Below, piece by piece: positions 1 to 12,300 of a stretch of 64,000 bases of DNA. Under the pieces are notes generated by a model, which saw only the letters and a list, made by a program, of their open reading frames with translations, was not told the origin of the DNA and made no database searches. Position 1 is the first letter of the stretch; every line of letters starts with the position of its first letter. A program made the position numbers and the translations under genes. The DNA is from Aplidium turbinatum (taxonomy: Eukaryota > Chordata > Ascidiacea > Aplousobranchia > Polyclinidae): positions 10,702,798 to 10,766,797 of the forward strand of contig OU964925.1 in the NCBI GenBank assembly GCA_918807975.1, in the 5' to 3' direction.

Positions 1-3000
1 TAGTATGATTGCACTTTCATGAGTACTCGCTGAAAAATTCTCTTTCACGCCATGCTAGAAACTATCAGAAAATTGTTCACCAAAAATAAGATGATGCCAT
101 CACCTCACCCAGAAGCCGAACATGTCAATTGTCGAGAAGTAACAAATTCGGCTTGTCGAAGAGATGGAAAATAAACAGCATGCATTGACGAATTAAATAA
201 AAACGCTACCGATTAAGCATCTCATTGGAATAATTTGAGTATGATGTGACAGATAGTTTTGCTAAATATAACTAACATACAATTTTGGTAAAGAGGTGAC
301 TTTCTTCAACCATAGACAGATAAAACCAAGCAACCAACATAAGCTAAAAACTAAAGTTTATAGTTTATGTTTACTTTAATATGTATTATGTTAAATGCCG
401 TGTGGTTGATTGGTTTTATCTGTCTATAACTAACATCGATAAGACATCTGACAGACAGCTAATAACAAACTCTGTGCTATTTCATACGTGACACTATTTG
501 CCTCTTTCACTTCACTGATTGCATATTCGGCTTTTTGTAAGCCTCACAGTTTGAGTAAAGTGCGATTTTGCATGCTTGGCATAGCTCTTCTCTACAGTGT
601 AAAATTACAGCAACAGACAAGATCACGATCCAAAATGAGCAAAACGGTGCCAACAGGAAATGGGTCAATACTAAGCTATGGAGATTTCACGTTTCTGTCG
701 AAATCGTGAAAAAATAAATGGTCAGGTGTTAATGTTTTGAGAAGTGTTTTGCTTCAAAAGTGATTGAAAGATTGATCCAATGCATCGCCGTGCCAACAAC
801 GTTTGCCCATTTTCCCGCTTCAGTAAGCCTAGAACTGAGTTAGCAAGATTGTTAGTGCATACCTGGTGCTTTGTTTATAAGAAGGCGGCACCGGGTTGAA
901 GCAGAACAGGCAGTGAAGACCCAACTAGCATAGCTCAAAAGAGACAAGTAACTGTCAAAATCAATCTAAGCGCTCGGCGTTCGCTGGACAAAGACACTCT
1001 GCTTTAGGATCTGATTGTTTGCCAGGCATTGCAGCAACATGGATCGGAAAGAATCAAAAAATAATGCAGGGATAACAATGTGCTGATTTATCACCAACGG
1101 TTATGAAGTTGGCATTTACTGAAACAAATCAGTTTTAAAGTACGATTATCAGCTCTTTCACTTTGATACGACAATCTTAGTTGTCCATTCCATGAATACA
1201 TCGCAACTGCTTGAAAGAACCTCGTGCCGATGCGGCAACTGTATCACAAATCGAGCAGTGATCCAACAAGATGCCGAATCAATTACCTAGTTGGTACTTG
1301 GTAAGTTCAAAATTTCGCATTGATTCAACATACAGTTGGGCGGCTTCAACAATGCTTCTGACAAAGCAAGTGCAGCGCCAACCGAAGCAGAACAAAAAAA
1401 CGACAACAAAAATTGTTGAACTGACTTAGGACTCAAAACGCGCAAATAAAATAAGCACGTGAGACGTTTTTTGTTGCCACACAATCAGCAGAGCGTTGAA
1501 AAGTGCAATCAGAAAACTTTTCCTATGAATAAGCATATTTCAACAGTGCTGTTTCTTCAAGATACTGCTAGGCCTTTTGCTGCCTGGTCCACCATAACAT
1601 GCAGCATGCAATATGGAAGCAACCTTTTACGTCAATTTGTTTTTTTTTTAATTCAACATTAAAACAATGAAGCTGTTGATCAACTGATCGTCTGTTCGTC
1701 TAACACTATTGCAATGTAACCAATCATGCATTTTAAAATTCAGCCGCAGTGATGAAAATAACAACAAGGTTTCACTACGAAAACTTTTCCCAAAGACATC
1801 TTTCCCACAGAGGGGTTCATTTTTGCCTGTTCTGCTCAAAGTAGTCCATGATATTTTGTAAAGCTAAGCGACAAATGAACCCCACATGCTGGGCATAGAA
1901 ATATGATGCATGCAATTTAATCCCAAAAGCAAAAAAAGGGTTTGCGATGCAAAAAGAAAAGTATAGACCTGAGTTGGTCTGTATTTCCAGCACGTTTAAG
2001 TAAATGTTTCTTCAAGCGGTATACCAAAATGGTTTGAAATTAATGCAGCATCACTTGAGAACAATTAAACCAAAGCGATATAACGTTGGTAGGTGCGGTA
2101 TACTATGTAACGCCACTTCCCAGCACTTGAGTTGACAAGACTTGACACTATTGATTTCTCATAGGAAAACGCATTGAATAGAAAAGCACTTCAGTTGAAA
2201 GCATGAGCAGCACCTGGTTAAAAATGCACAAGTCTTGTATCTTTATATATGACTTACTAGATTCAAGTGGAACTTGGCAATTAGTGGGTATCTTCGCCAT
2301 ATTTGAAATCGCGGAAAGTTGTCGGCTGTGAAAGAACAATGGATAAGATTTAGTGGAGAAACAAATGGTAATTTATTCGACGTAGCAAGTAATTACACAG
2401 GAAATAGCCCACATTCAGTGGCAATTAACAAATCGGAAACCCACCTATTTCGGGCAGTCCGCGCAACGCATTTCTCATCAAGCCATCCGCAGTCCGGGTC
2501 AACATTACAGCATCTGGAAAGTTAAGTGTGTATTTCAAGTGGCCGGACATTCATCAAAACAAATGTAAAATTAGATGACAAAAACATCAAATTTTTGCCG
2601 GAAAAGCAGTCAAGAAAAACAATAATTATATGGTTCTTGGAATGTTTGCTTATCTGCGGTATCATTTTTTGGTTTATTTCAACTCAGGATGCGAGTTATT
2701 ATGCTGACACAGGATTTGCTGGAAATACACAACAAGGTTTAATCCTCGTTCGAACAGCTCAATTGTTTTAAACTAATATTCGGAAAAAGCTTCCAAAACC
2801 TTCCAGAAGCTTCTAAAGATCTGATTACAGTTTAAAGTGGCTGTTAAGGTTACTTTGACGATAGCTATTTCATTTGCGCACTTAAACCTACATTTGTATT
2901 GTCTGAGAGTCCAAATCAAATTGAAACGTGTATTCTGATTCATGTTTACCCCGATTTGAACATGTCAAACTAAAACATCGTCCTGAAAGATAATGGTAAA

Positions 3001-3117
3001 GCATCGCCCCTAAACGAGTAGCCGCTAGTAACGACAAGTTAAAAAAGAAGTTCGTATAAAAATATCAACTTTTTGACATTTATGTAAACTCTCAAGGTTA
3101 CAACACTTTCTACTTAC
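1..3117. other. Left edge: semaphorin intron, no exon found
   Basis: It lies downstream of exon 13 on the minus strand. No PSI-type Cys-Gly-x-x-x-Cys-x-Trp frame with splice signals was found, and the open frames here are short and lack family motifs. It is most simply the first 3.1 kb of the next intron. It holds one palindromic miniature element (312..427). Confidence 0.55.
312..427. mobile_element. Palindromic miniature element, 116 bases
   Basis: The left end ATAGACAGATAAAACCAAGC and the right end, read in reverse complement, agree over about 23 bases with one or two mismatches. The interior is AT-rich and non-coding. It has the size and form of a MITE; the family is not identified and target duplication is unclear. 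Confidence 0.6.
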
Positions 3118-3347
3118 GCATCGCTGACGTATTGCCCGCAACCAGAAAGAGGAAGTTGCACGAGTCTGTCAGTAAAGACGACGAACAAGGAAGACGGTGA
3201 GATCAAGTTTGAACTGGATGAATCTGGTTGATTGCTGCTTGTAGGTCGAGAAACATGAAGAGCCAAGACACCGCATTGCATGCTACCAGAAGCGCACTTC
3301 TTCTCCTTAGCAACTCGCTTCTCTTCAAGCAATAAAGCTTTAGGGCC
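3118..3347 (-). CDS. Semaphorin exon 13: last sema blade
   Basis: Phase-0 start after GTTTTGCAG, end at GATGC|GTAAGT (phase 2), 76 codons, residues 646 to 721. It holds the last propeller strand, [17 protein letters not shown], the signature just before the PSI domain, whose first cysteine is probably in GCGQY. Between the first strand and this motif lies an unusual Lys/Glu-rich then Ser/Asn/Pro-rich stretch (residues about 653 to 697) that looks like a surface-loop insertion compared with typical semaphorins. The next exon, with the rest of PSI, was not found to the left. Confidence 0.9.
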
Positions 3348-6300
3348 CTGCAAAACAATTTTCACAAAATAAAGTACAACCCAAACGGTGCTTTCAACGA
3401 CTCAAAAAGGTAATTACAAAAATGTTTTTTTTATTAACAGTTGGCAGTATCGCCTGGAAAGTCTGATATAAAGCCCAGGCAATCAGGCATAAACAACAAA
3501 ATTAGTAGCTTGAAATATTAACAGTGGCAGTTGATAAGCTGGCAAATGCATTCCTAGAGCCCGCAAAAGTTCCCTTTGTAGATCGTCGCTAGATGTTCGT
3601 AAGCTGGTAAAGAAATGGGAAGTTTTGCTAGCAGGGTTAGAAAATGTTATCGCATGGAAAAGAACAGGTGAAGATAGAACAACGACTTACCGAATCAAAT
3701 TCCAGTCTGGGACGAAGTCGAAGAACTCTTCCATCCTCCGTTCCAACGTAGACCAATGGGACTGAACCATCTCCAGCGTTTTTGTCCACAGTTAGTTGAG
3801 TCGCACGAAGGCTGGAAGTGGAGTTTCAAATAAAAGTTGGAATAGGTAAAATTTTTTCATTAAGAAACGCAGTAGGGTTTAACTAAATACGGTAGAACCA
3901 TAAGCTAAAAATCGTTATGAAACAATGTGTTAAGTTCTAATTCAAACAGTTAGGAGGTGACCTATGCACAGTAGCAAGCAAAAAAAACAAGCAGATTTAT
4001 TGGTGTGAATCATTTTTGTTCTGTTTGAACAAAAAATATCGAGATGCGGTAGTCATTACTGTGCAAAATGTAAGGAAACCCTTCTAGAATTTCAAGCTTC
4101 AATCAGGTTTTCTTAGTTATTTCAATAAAAAACTGAACATTCCTACACGATTTGCAACACTTCCAAACCGTAGCTCTGTCATTCTCACTTGACCACCATA
4201 TTTCGCCAGATTGACAGGCACAGCACATATTTGTTTGAACCTTAAATTCATTTTCACTCACCCGGTCTCGCCAATGTAGACAGGCTGTCCGTCAAAAGGC
4301 ATGACCGGGTCATGCATGAGGAAGTGGTCTTTGGCGAAAGACAGTGTGTTGTCATTTGCTGTGGAGCTTGGACCGGAGCATCTGCACATACATCATCGTT
4401 TTTACACATGCTTTTTCACAGAAGACATTTTGGGATCCATGTTTTGATATTAACAAAACAATTCGTTATAGTAACGTTGAAAGCACACGAAGATGGTTAT
4501 TCGTTTTCATGTGAAGCGTCTTTGATTTCATAGCAAAACTATAATTACAATCGTCATTTTGGCAATACCCAGTAAGCCTAATATGCCTTAGGTGGCCGAG
4601 AAAGTGAATGGTCGGGGTCAAATCAATATAAACACGTAGTGCTTAAAAAGAGTCTTCGGTTAGCACTAAGCAAACTTATTAGGTAGAAGATTCAATACTC
4701 TCACTTTCAATTCAATAAATCAAATCAAATTGAGGATAACAGTTCAACAGCTACGTCCTTGTACGTACCTTCCAGGCCGAGGATCTGGGACTCTGCGAGG
4801 AGAAACCGGTACCGCTTTGTGTAAAGTTGGCCTGCAAAAGTAGCATCAACTGAATGTTGGCTCTGTGTCAATGTTTAGTTATCACTGGTGAACAGTGTCA
4901 GCAATAGTTTCACACACGATGTTAAAGTTTGTTGTTTGTTCTCAACGTGATAGCTAGAAACGTGGTCAGCAAAGTTGGTATTTTAACGTCGTTTCAATGT
5001 TGTGAAACGTTGACAAAAGCAAGAACCCAATGTCTTGAGCAGGGAAGTGAAAGCAAAAAGTTGAAGGTTGAATGAGAAGTGAAACCGACCTCGTGACAAG
5101 TTTGTGTAACATAATGTCAGCAAAATCAGCCTTTTTACGCTGATTCAACGTCGTCTGCAAAATTGATTTGCTGACTGAAATGCGATTAGCAAGATTAACG
5201 TAAATCTACACAAGAGTGACACAAACAGATGTCAGATTGCGTGTTTTTTCGCCGTCAGTTCTCACTTACGTGTCGTCAAGTTGGGAACGAAGTTCCTGCT
5301 TTCCAAGAAACGAACCAGTCTCGAATAAGTTCCTTATGGATTCCATGGAGTAAACACATACCGCTGACATAGACATGTCGCTCCAATCCCTGAGGATGCA
5401 AGTCAGTGAATTAAAATGCTACGTCAGTCACCGAGCTATTTCTACAAACGTCTATGAAACGTTGATTTTGATGAAGGCGACGCTGTCATGACGCAGAACT
5501 TTATTGGTTGCGTTCTGACGTCAGCGAGTGATTGGTCAAACATGCGTTGCCCATAAAAACAAAGATGCCAGGTTTCCGGCATGCATAAAATGTACAACGT
5601 AGTTAGACATTAAAACGACGTCTTCTTTTGCGAGAACACTCACCATGGGGTGGTGAACGTGGCAAAGATCACGTCGATTTCTCGGCCGTCCGGCCCGGAA
5701 ACACGGGTCACGTCGGAAACAGAAGTGAGATTATCGAAGGTGAAGCTGGGTCCTCGCGCAGAGCCCGGGAGGGCACACTTCAGTCGGGCTTTCAGGAAAG
5801 TCGTCCAGTGGAGTCTCAGCACTGTCTTGCCCCCTTGGTCGTCTTTGCATATCTGAGCTACTCGGGCGTATGTGGTCTGAACAGAAGAAAACGTTTCAGT
5901 TTCGCACATAGGTAGATAAAAACAATGGCAGAAATGCAATTAAGTAATTAATTAAAAGTAAATTAAAAGTAATTAATGCAATGCATGCACTGCAAAGTTT
6001 GCTTTTTTACGTTGTTTGAAGTGATCGAGATTTTACACATCGCATAATGTGACAAAAAAGCAACGCTTTTGTTGTTCAAAACACCTTAGCATTACTTATG
6101 AAAACAGTTTAACATTGGATTCTACTGCTGATAAGAGTGATCGAAAACGCGACATAATTGCTGGTTGTAAAAACGTGAACACCAGTTAATTACAAAGTGC
6201 ATAGATTGGATTGAACAAAAATTGCTCTTTCCACATCACTTCGACGTCCCTGGACGTAGAAACTATGTAAAAAGGACAAGTTTTGGGAATGTTTTCTTAC

Positions 6301-9300
6301 TTGTTGAGAAGTGCCAGCCTCAATGGGGGTGGAGGTTTCGCGGAAAAACAAATAAATTTTTCCATCGTCGGAATCAACCATTTTGATGAAGGTGGGATCT
6401 GCAATGATAACAAGAGGGTGTTGTTGTATTGTCAATGACCTATTGAGCCAAGCCATGCAAACAAAAACTTAACATAACACAATCCACATGAAAGCAACCG
6501 CAAGTTGACTTGGTTAAGAAAATAGCGGAAGAGTTTATTTTGAAAAGTTGAGATTTTTATAAAAGCATACTCGCAACGTGTAATATCAACTAAACTTTAT
6601 TTCAAAGAATCAAGACATCAAAAACGAAAAAGAAAACAACCGAAGCATACCATTGAACCAGTTCTCGACACTGTAAACATAAGGATTGTTTCTCCTCATG
6701 AGCACCGGTTTCTTCCCCATGAAATCGTAGATGGCGGCGGAAAAAAGCTGGAAACCGTTTGCTGCAATGAAAACAAATTTTACTTTCAAACAGTGTACTT
6801 CACAAGTATCGAAGGTTATTGTCTAACGTCTGTAGACGTTGAATCAATGAAAAAAGCTGATTTGCAAGCTGGGTACGAAGTTAGTGCCAGGTTGCAAATG
6901 TTGAACTTGACACGAGACGAAAAACGATTTCTTCCGGTTGGTCCCTCCCACGGCGAGATGGCAGATGATTTAAATTCAACTAAAGTCGGCTGCAGCAGTT
7001 ACTTGTTAAAGTTAATTTAGCAGACAAAATAAACCCAAAATTAAACGCGAAAAGTTGCAACAATAAAAGAGAATGGTTTCCTAATCATCATTTCAATATG
7101 GAATAAAAAAAATCTTTAAATGACACGGAAAAATTATCAAATTGCTGACTCCAAAACACAACTTACAAGTTTCCGTGTATAGATGAGCGCTTGAAGTGGT
7201 CGGGTTGTACGGGGCTTCGCACAGCCTGCTGCATACCATCTCGTCATCGTATTGCGAGTTGGATTTGTAGTCACTTGGGTCAGTGGAGGAAAAATTCTCT
7301 CTCTATTAAAGACAGCGTAAAATAAATAAAATGATATTAGCTCACTGGCCAAGGTCGTTGTAGCTTCAAAGACAGTTCGCTCGGTAAACAAGAAATATTC
7401 TGATGAGATTTTAAACTGCGTTTGGTTACATCTGACCAGTTGATCCACGCTGACAAAACATATTGACATAGTCCAGAGCCACAACTAGATGGAACTTTAC
7501 TTAGCGCTATTGTCATGTGAGAAGAAATGTTGTTGCCATTTGGTTGACATTGAAGCTGATGCAAGTGAAAAGAATAGTTTTGCAGTTTGAAGTTCGTTAT
7601 CTCACCGAGTAATGTCGACACCGGGGGGCGTAAGAGTTAGTGCCGCAAACGTACAATCGATTGTCCTCCATTAGTTCGATGACGCGAATGAAGTTGTTGC
7701 ACTCGTACTAAAAACATAATGTTCAGTTGGTTTTGGAACCAAAGGAATGCCGTGTCGATACAGCGTGAATGGAGTTTCTCCACTACATAAAAGACGAGAT
7801 TTACAAGAAGAACAATTTTAATAAAGGCTTGGCATCATAGCGATCGCCAAAATCTGGTTAGATGTCATTAAATTGCATTCGGTGTTCCACTGAAACTTAC
7901 CTTCTGTTTTCCCATTGCTAGGCATGCTGTTGCTGATTCCATCCCGGAAGCCCATTTCATACGTTCCACGTATCTGATATGACCTTTGGTGAAAGTTGTA
8001 TTGATCATGTAGACATAGTCACTGCAAAAAATATAACAAAATGTTGAGTGGTGAATTTTATATGTGAGAATTCATTAAGGTCACTAGAAAGCGCAAGTAC
8101 AATATATCGGTAGGTTGTTCGGGGCAGCTGCCATTGCAATTCGCACATGCGCGCTGTAGTTGTTTTTGAGAAAAGGACGTTGTTACAGTTGAATAGGTTA
8201 TAACGCCGCAATTATTTTTGCAGCAGTGGGAATTCGCAATTTTCTTACTTTTACGTCAACTACGTAGAATTATCGTCAGATATCGAAACAAATCTTTTGG
8301 ACAATTGCTCGACGACTGGTTGCAGTCGACAAACTCCGGGTTTGTTTGCAAATTACGCCATGAATCAGACCCTTTGAAAATAGCAAATGACATTTGACAC
8401 TATGTGTTGCCTCGCTGGCGAGATTCAAGACAAATTGCCCATGAACATGGCCGATGAAGAGACCAAGTAAGCTTTAAACGACAATTTAACAAATGATTAA
8501 AGGACAGAAAAATAAAAACGTATGTTTAGTTTAATCTAAGCTTATCGAAGCAACAAAAGATTGCGCTTGTCCTTATGACCTTAGCACGGATAACTTCGGT
8601 TTAAGAAAATATATCGTTTGGCAAACAAACCCTGAGAAGAAGAATTTATAGTGCTAATGTAGTAAGAAAAGAATAAAAACAATCAAACCATATGCACTGA
8701 GAAGTTTTATGCATTTTTTTACTACAATTTAGAATTAGAAATACCAACATCAAGCATAGAAGTTTCTAAATTCATCAAATTGTTTCCTGCTGGCTGCTAC
8801 TCTTAACGTTTTGACATTTCAAACGTTCTATGAAACGCAGAGAAAATGTATTTTCGTTTCCAAGCTATTTCCTGGTTTATTCTCCTGGAGTTACAATAAC
8901 AGTTCACTGCCGATATGCATACCGATGTCTAGAGCGTAGTTATTGTATATTATAAATACCAGGATCATGTTGAACAAACAGCACGATAAAATGTCGGACA
9001 ATTCAACCAGATCCAATAGCATAGTGGCGTGTTTGTGTTCCGCTGAACGACAATATTGTCTAATTCTTTCTTTCAATTCAAGCAACACTCTCAATGTTAT
9101 TTTGACGTCGAAAATGGTTGCTTAGTAATTTTTTTGTAATAAGCAAACAATGGTAATACGGGGGTCTGTAGTTATCATCATTAGCACAATCAAACACAAT
9201 AACACAGCCTTCCTTCGCCATCTGTAAAAACTAGACAGGAACGTTGTCGCACAAACGACGTATTGATAACAGCTTTACCGCCATCCGGTCTGTCTTGAAC

Positions 9301-12300
9301 CAAGAACTTAAACGCTACTTTGAACATAAAAGCTCCACTGACAAATGATAGCAGACACAATGCGCCGATTGGGCCCATGGTTAATGAAAGTAACAGCATA
9401 AATGACAGAATAGTGGCCTGGAATGCCATTTAGTTTTCTGCCACGACCATGATGAGATGAATTAATGTTGCGTTTATTTAAAGTGGTCAAGAAGATTGTT
9501 GCAAATTACGATTTTATGATCGTTTAATGGTGAAAAGCTTTTTCAAAAAAACCAACCATCAACGCTGAAACCCGTGACGATTTCAATGGAAGTAAACATA
9601 ACGTCAAATAACCTAAAATAAATAAGCTTTGTGAAACATATTGGATAATTTATGGAAGCATGCGCTAAATCTAGTCCAAGACTGATAAGATAGTCTGTGG
9701 TTGGACAGCATAACCCATGAAACTTCTGCTTCAAACGAACATATTACAACTTGTGTAAAACAAAACTGTAATCAAGGAATTGGTTCCGAAAAGTTTCATC
9801 TGGCAATATAAACGTGGAAGTTAACTATAGGTCGATCTTCTTTGTTCACGCAAACCACAATGGATCTATTGTCCGATAGGCATTGTTTTTCAACTAAGGG
9901 CGTGTTTGACTGTAAACATGTCTGCTTATTTGCTGTAAAAATCTCAAGACAAGCCAGTCTTAGATAACTTTCATAAACGTTACAATGATTATGCGCTATT
10001 GGACGTTTCATGGATGTAAACCAGGTACAAGTTCATCAACATTGGCCTACGCTGTATACTTGTTGCCCGCTTGACTACTACAAAGCCAAGGGTGACGTGG
10101 TAAACTATAAACAAAGTGCCTTTCGGTGTAAATTTGCCCAAATTGGTGTCAGAAATGCAAACAAAAGCTTGACTGCAACCACACAACACGACACGTCACC
10201 AATCTTCGGTTATTTGGTTAGTCGGAAATTCAAAAACCAATTACAGTACAAATCCTTCGTTCGTCACTGCTGGAGTAACATTTAACCCCAAGCACAAAGA
10301 AAAATTAAGAATGTAAACTCATTCTTAAACTACCTCTAAACCTTATTTAGAGTAAGTTGCTTTGCATTTAAAGCCTGGGAGTATTTGTTATTAGGCTATG
10401 ATATCAATTTTTTGATTGAAAGTTTTCATTTTAGTTTTTGAAGGAAGACAATCCATCAACTTTTCCTCTTATCCGAACAATTCCTAGATAGCAAAATCGG
10501 TCATTGTTACATTGATTCAACGTTTGTAGACGTTGTAGACGTCTGTATCAACGTAAAAATGACCGATTTTGTTGTATGGGAAATGATTACTTCTTGTTCT
10601 AATAATAATTTAGCCCAATGTATCAATAGCAAGAGGAAAATAAACAATTCCATGATGATGGTTCAGGCAAGCACCCACAGTGATTGCACATATCATTTAT
10701 TTATTTTATTACAACGATGGTGTAGACATGGCACCTTTTACGTAAATATGCGTTTGTTAGACTTTAAATATATAACAATCGGCATGCGTTTTCAAGTTTC
10801 TTATCTGTCTATAATTAGAAGATGAATGGGGTTTGAAGAACCTATTGAGAATTTCAAGTTGTATGCTTAATCTTAAGTTTTTGATGGAAAACAGAGTTGT
10901 ATAGCAATGGCTTTATACATTGGTGTAGAGTCACTGTTTTCTTTCCAACGTAAAAATCGAACACGCCCTTACGAGAATTCCTCCATTTTCACTGCGATAA
11001 AACTCGTTAAAAAATGTATTGATTCATGACGTCACCAAGTTGGGAGAAATTATGCGGAGTCGTGAACAATCGTGAAGGAGAAAAGTGAACAAAGTATCGT
11101 TTTAAAAATCTGCGTGTCGAATCAAAATATTAAAATTGAACAATATGTCATTTAATTTTCACCAAGAGCGGTCACTTTCTAAGTAGAAGGACAAGAATTT
11201 TCGTTGATCTTTGAAGCGTATTGTCCAAAGCGGAAATACCACTTAAACCAGTTAAAATCGTTGTTCAGAAACCACTTCAGCAACTCAAGACGAAAGGTAA
11301 ATTCGACCAAAGGGCTTGCCTTAACCCATTACATCATCCAGATATCTATCTACCACTAATCCAAGTCCTTCCCAGGCCAACCCACGCTAAACTCGATTAC
11401 TTGTTTAATTTAAAACAAATTTACTTTCAAGCACACAATAATAGTAGTGTTTTCAAAATTCGGTGAGTCATTTCAAGTCTACTCGCGAATAAAGCAAACT
11501 ACAAGGCATCAAATCCACAAAAATTTACGCTTTTGTTATTTCTAACTTAAGAAAAAAAACTCTTTATCCAGTATTGCGTAATTTGGATTGTAAACATTTA
11601 AAGCTTAGAAGAGAAAAAGGGAATAAAAGATGCCATTGAAACAACCCGCTGTCTTATCCGTAAATGCTGAAATGTAATCCCAGTAAACAAAACGCATTCA
11701 TCAAAGTTAAACAAAGACTTGTTGAAACTACATTTCAATCTCCCTTTGACGTTGGTTGCACCACACGAAACACCCAAGTTGCTTTGAGCTGCAACGAAAC
11801 GCAACTACCAATGCAGTTCACCACAGCCGGCATAGCAGCCATTAACACCAAACTGAGTAAATACACGATATAACTAAAGTTGTAGGCATCAATGTTTTCA
11901 ATTTTCTTTTCAAATCAACGTCATTTAGTTATAAACACAAAATTGAAAAGCTTTAATTGGCTAACATGTTTGGTGAGGCTGCCAGTACAAATTTGAACCT
12001 CGGGATTAGTTCTTCCTGTGCCGCAGCAACCACCACACAGAGTGTATTTTTGTTGTTAATACCGACTATGTTTTGATGGAAACATTAAAAATTACGTAAA
12101 TATGTATAAAGGAAAGCTATTTTTGTGCCCGTCTTCCATTTGCTGTTAAACATTTCAATCCCACTCAAGTACGAGGCGCATTCGAGCACCAAGTGATTAC
12201 GTCATCTTCTATGCACAAGTATTTTTCTTATTTTGCTGTGACATCACGTCAGGTTTCTTGTGACGAACCATATGCACGACAATTTTGTACGTACAAAAAA

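Larger units (their letters stand above)
3348..8020 (-). other. Short introns between exons 13 and 3
   Basis: The ten introns in this span are 343, 450, 387, 438, 254, 424, 252, 405, 303 and 193 bases, read from exon 13 to exon 3. They are AT-rich and contain no open frame with support. The 438-base intron (4832..5269) and the 405-base intron (6762..7166) carry relics of the palindromic miniature family described at 10484. Confidence 0.7.

Noticed and set aside
1-3100. A PSI-domain exon continuing the semaphorin
   Set aside because: No frame with the expected Cys/Trp pattern and splice borders was found; the next exon is more likely beyond the left edge.
5628-5915. Plus-strand open frames opposite semaphorin exon 8
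   Set aside because: They are shadows of a well-supported minus-strand exon.
9190-9429. Minus-strand frame with a hydrophobic start ([19 protein letters not shown]) that looks like a signal peptide
   Set aside because: It lies inside the 14.75-kb intron, has no splice partner in frame with the semaphorin exons, and no domain follows.
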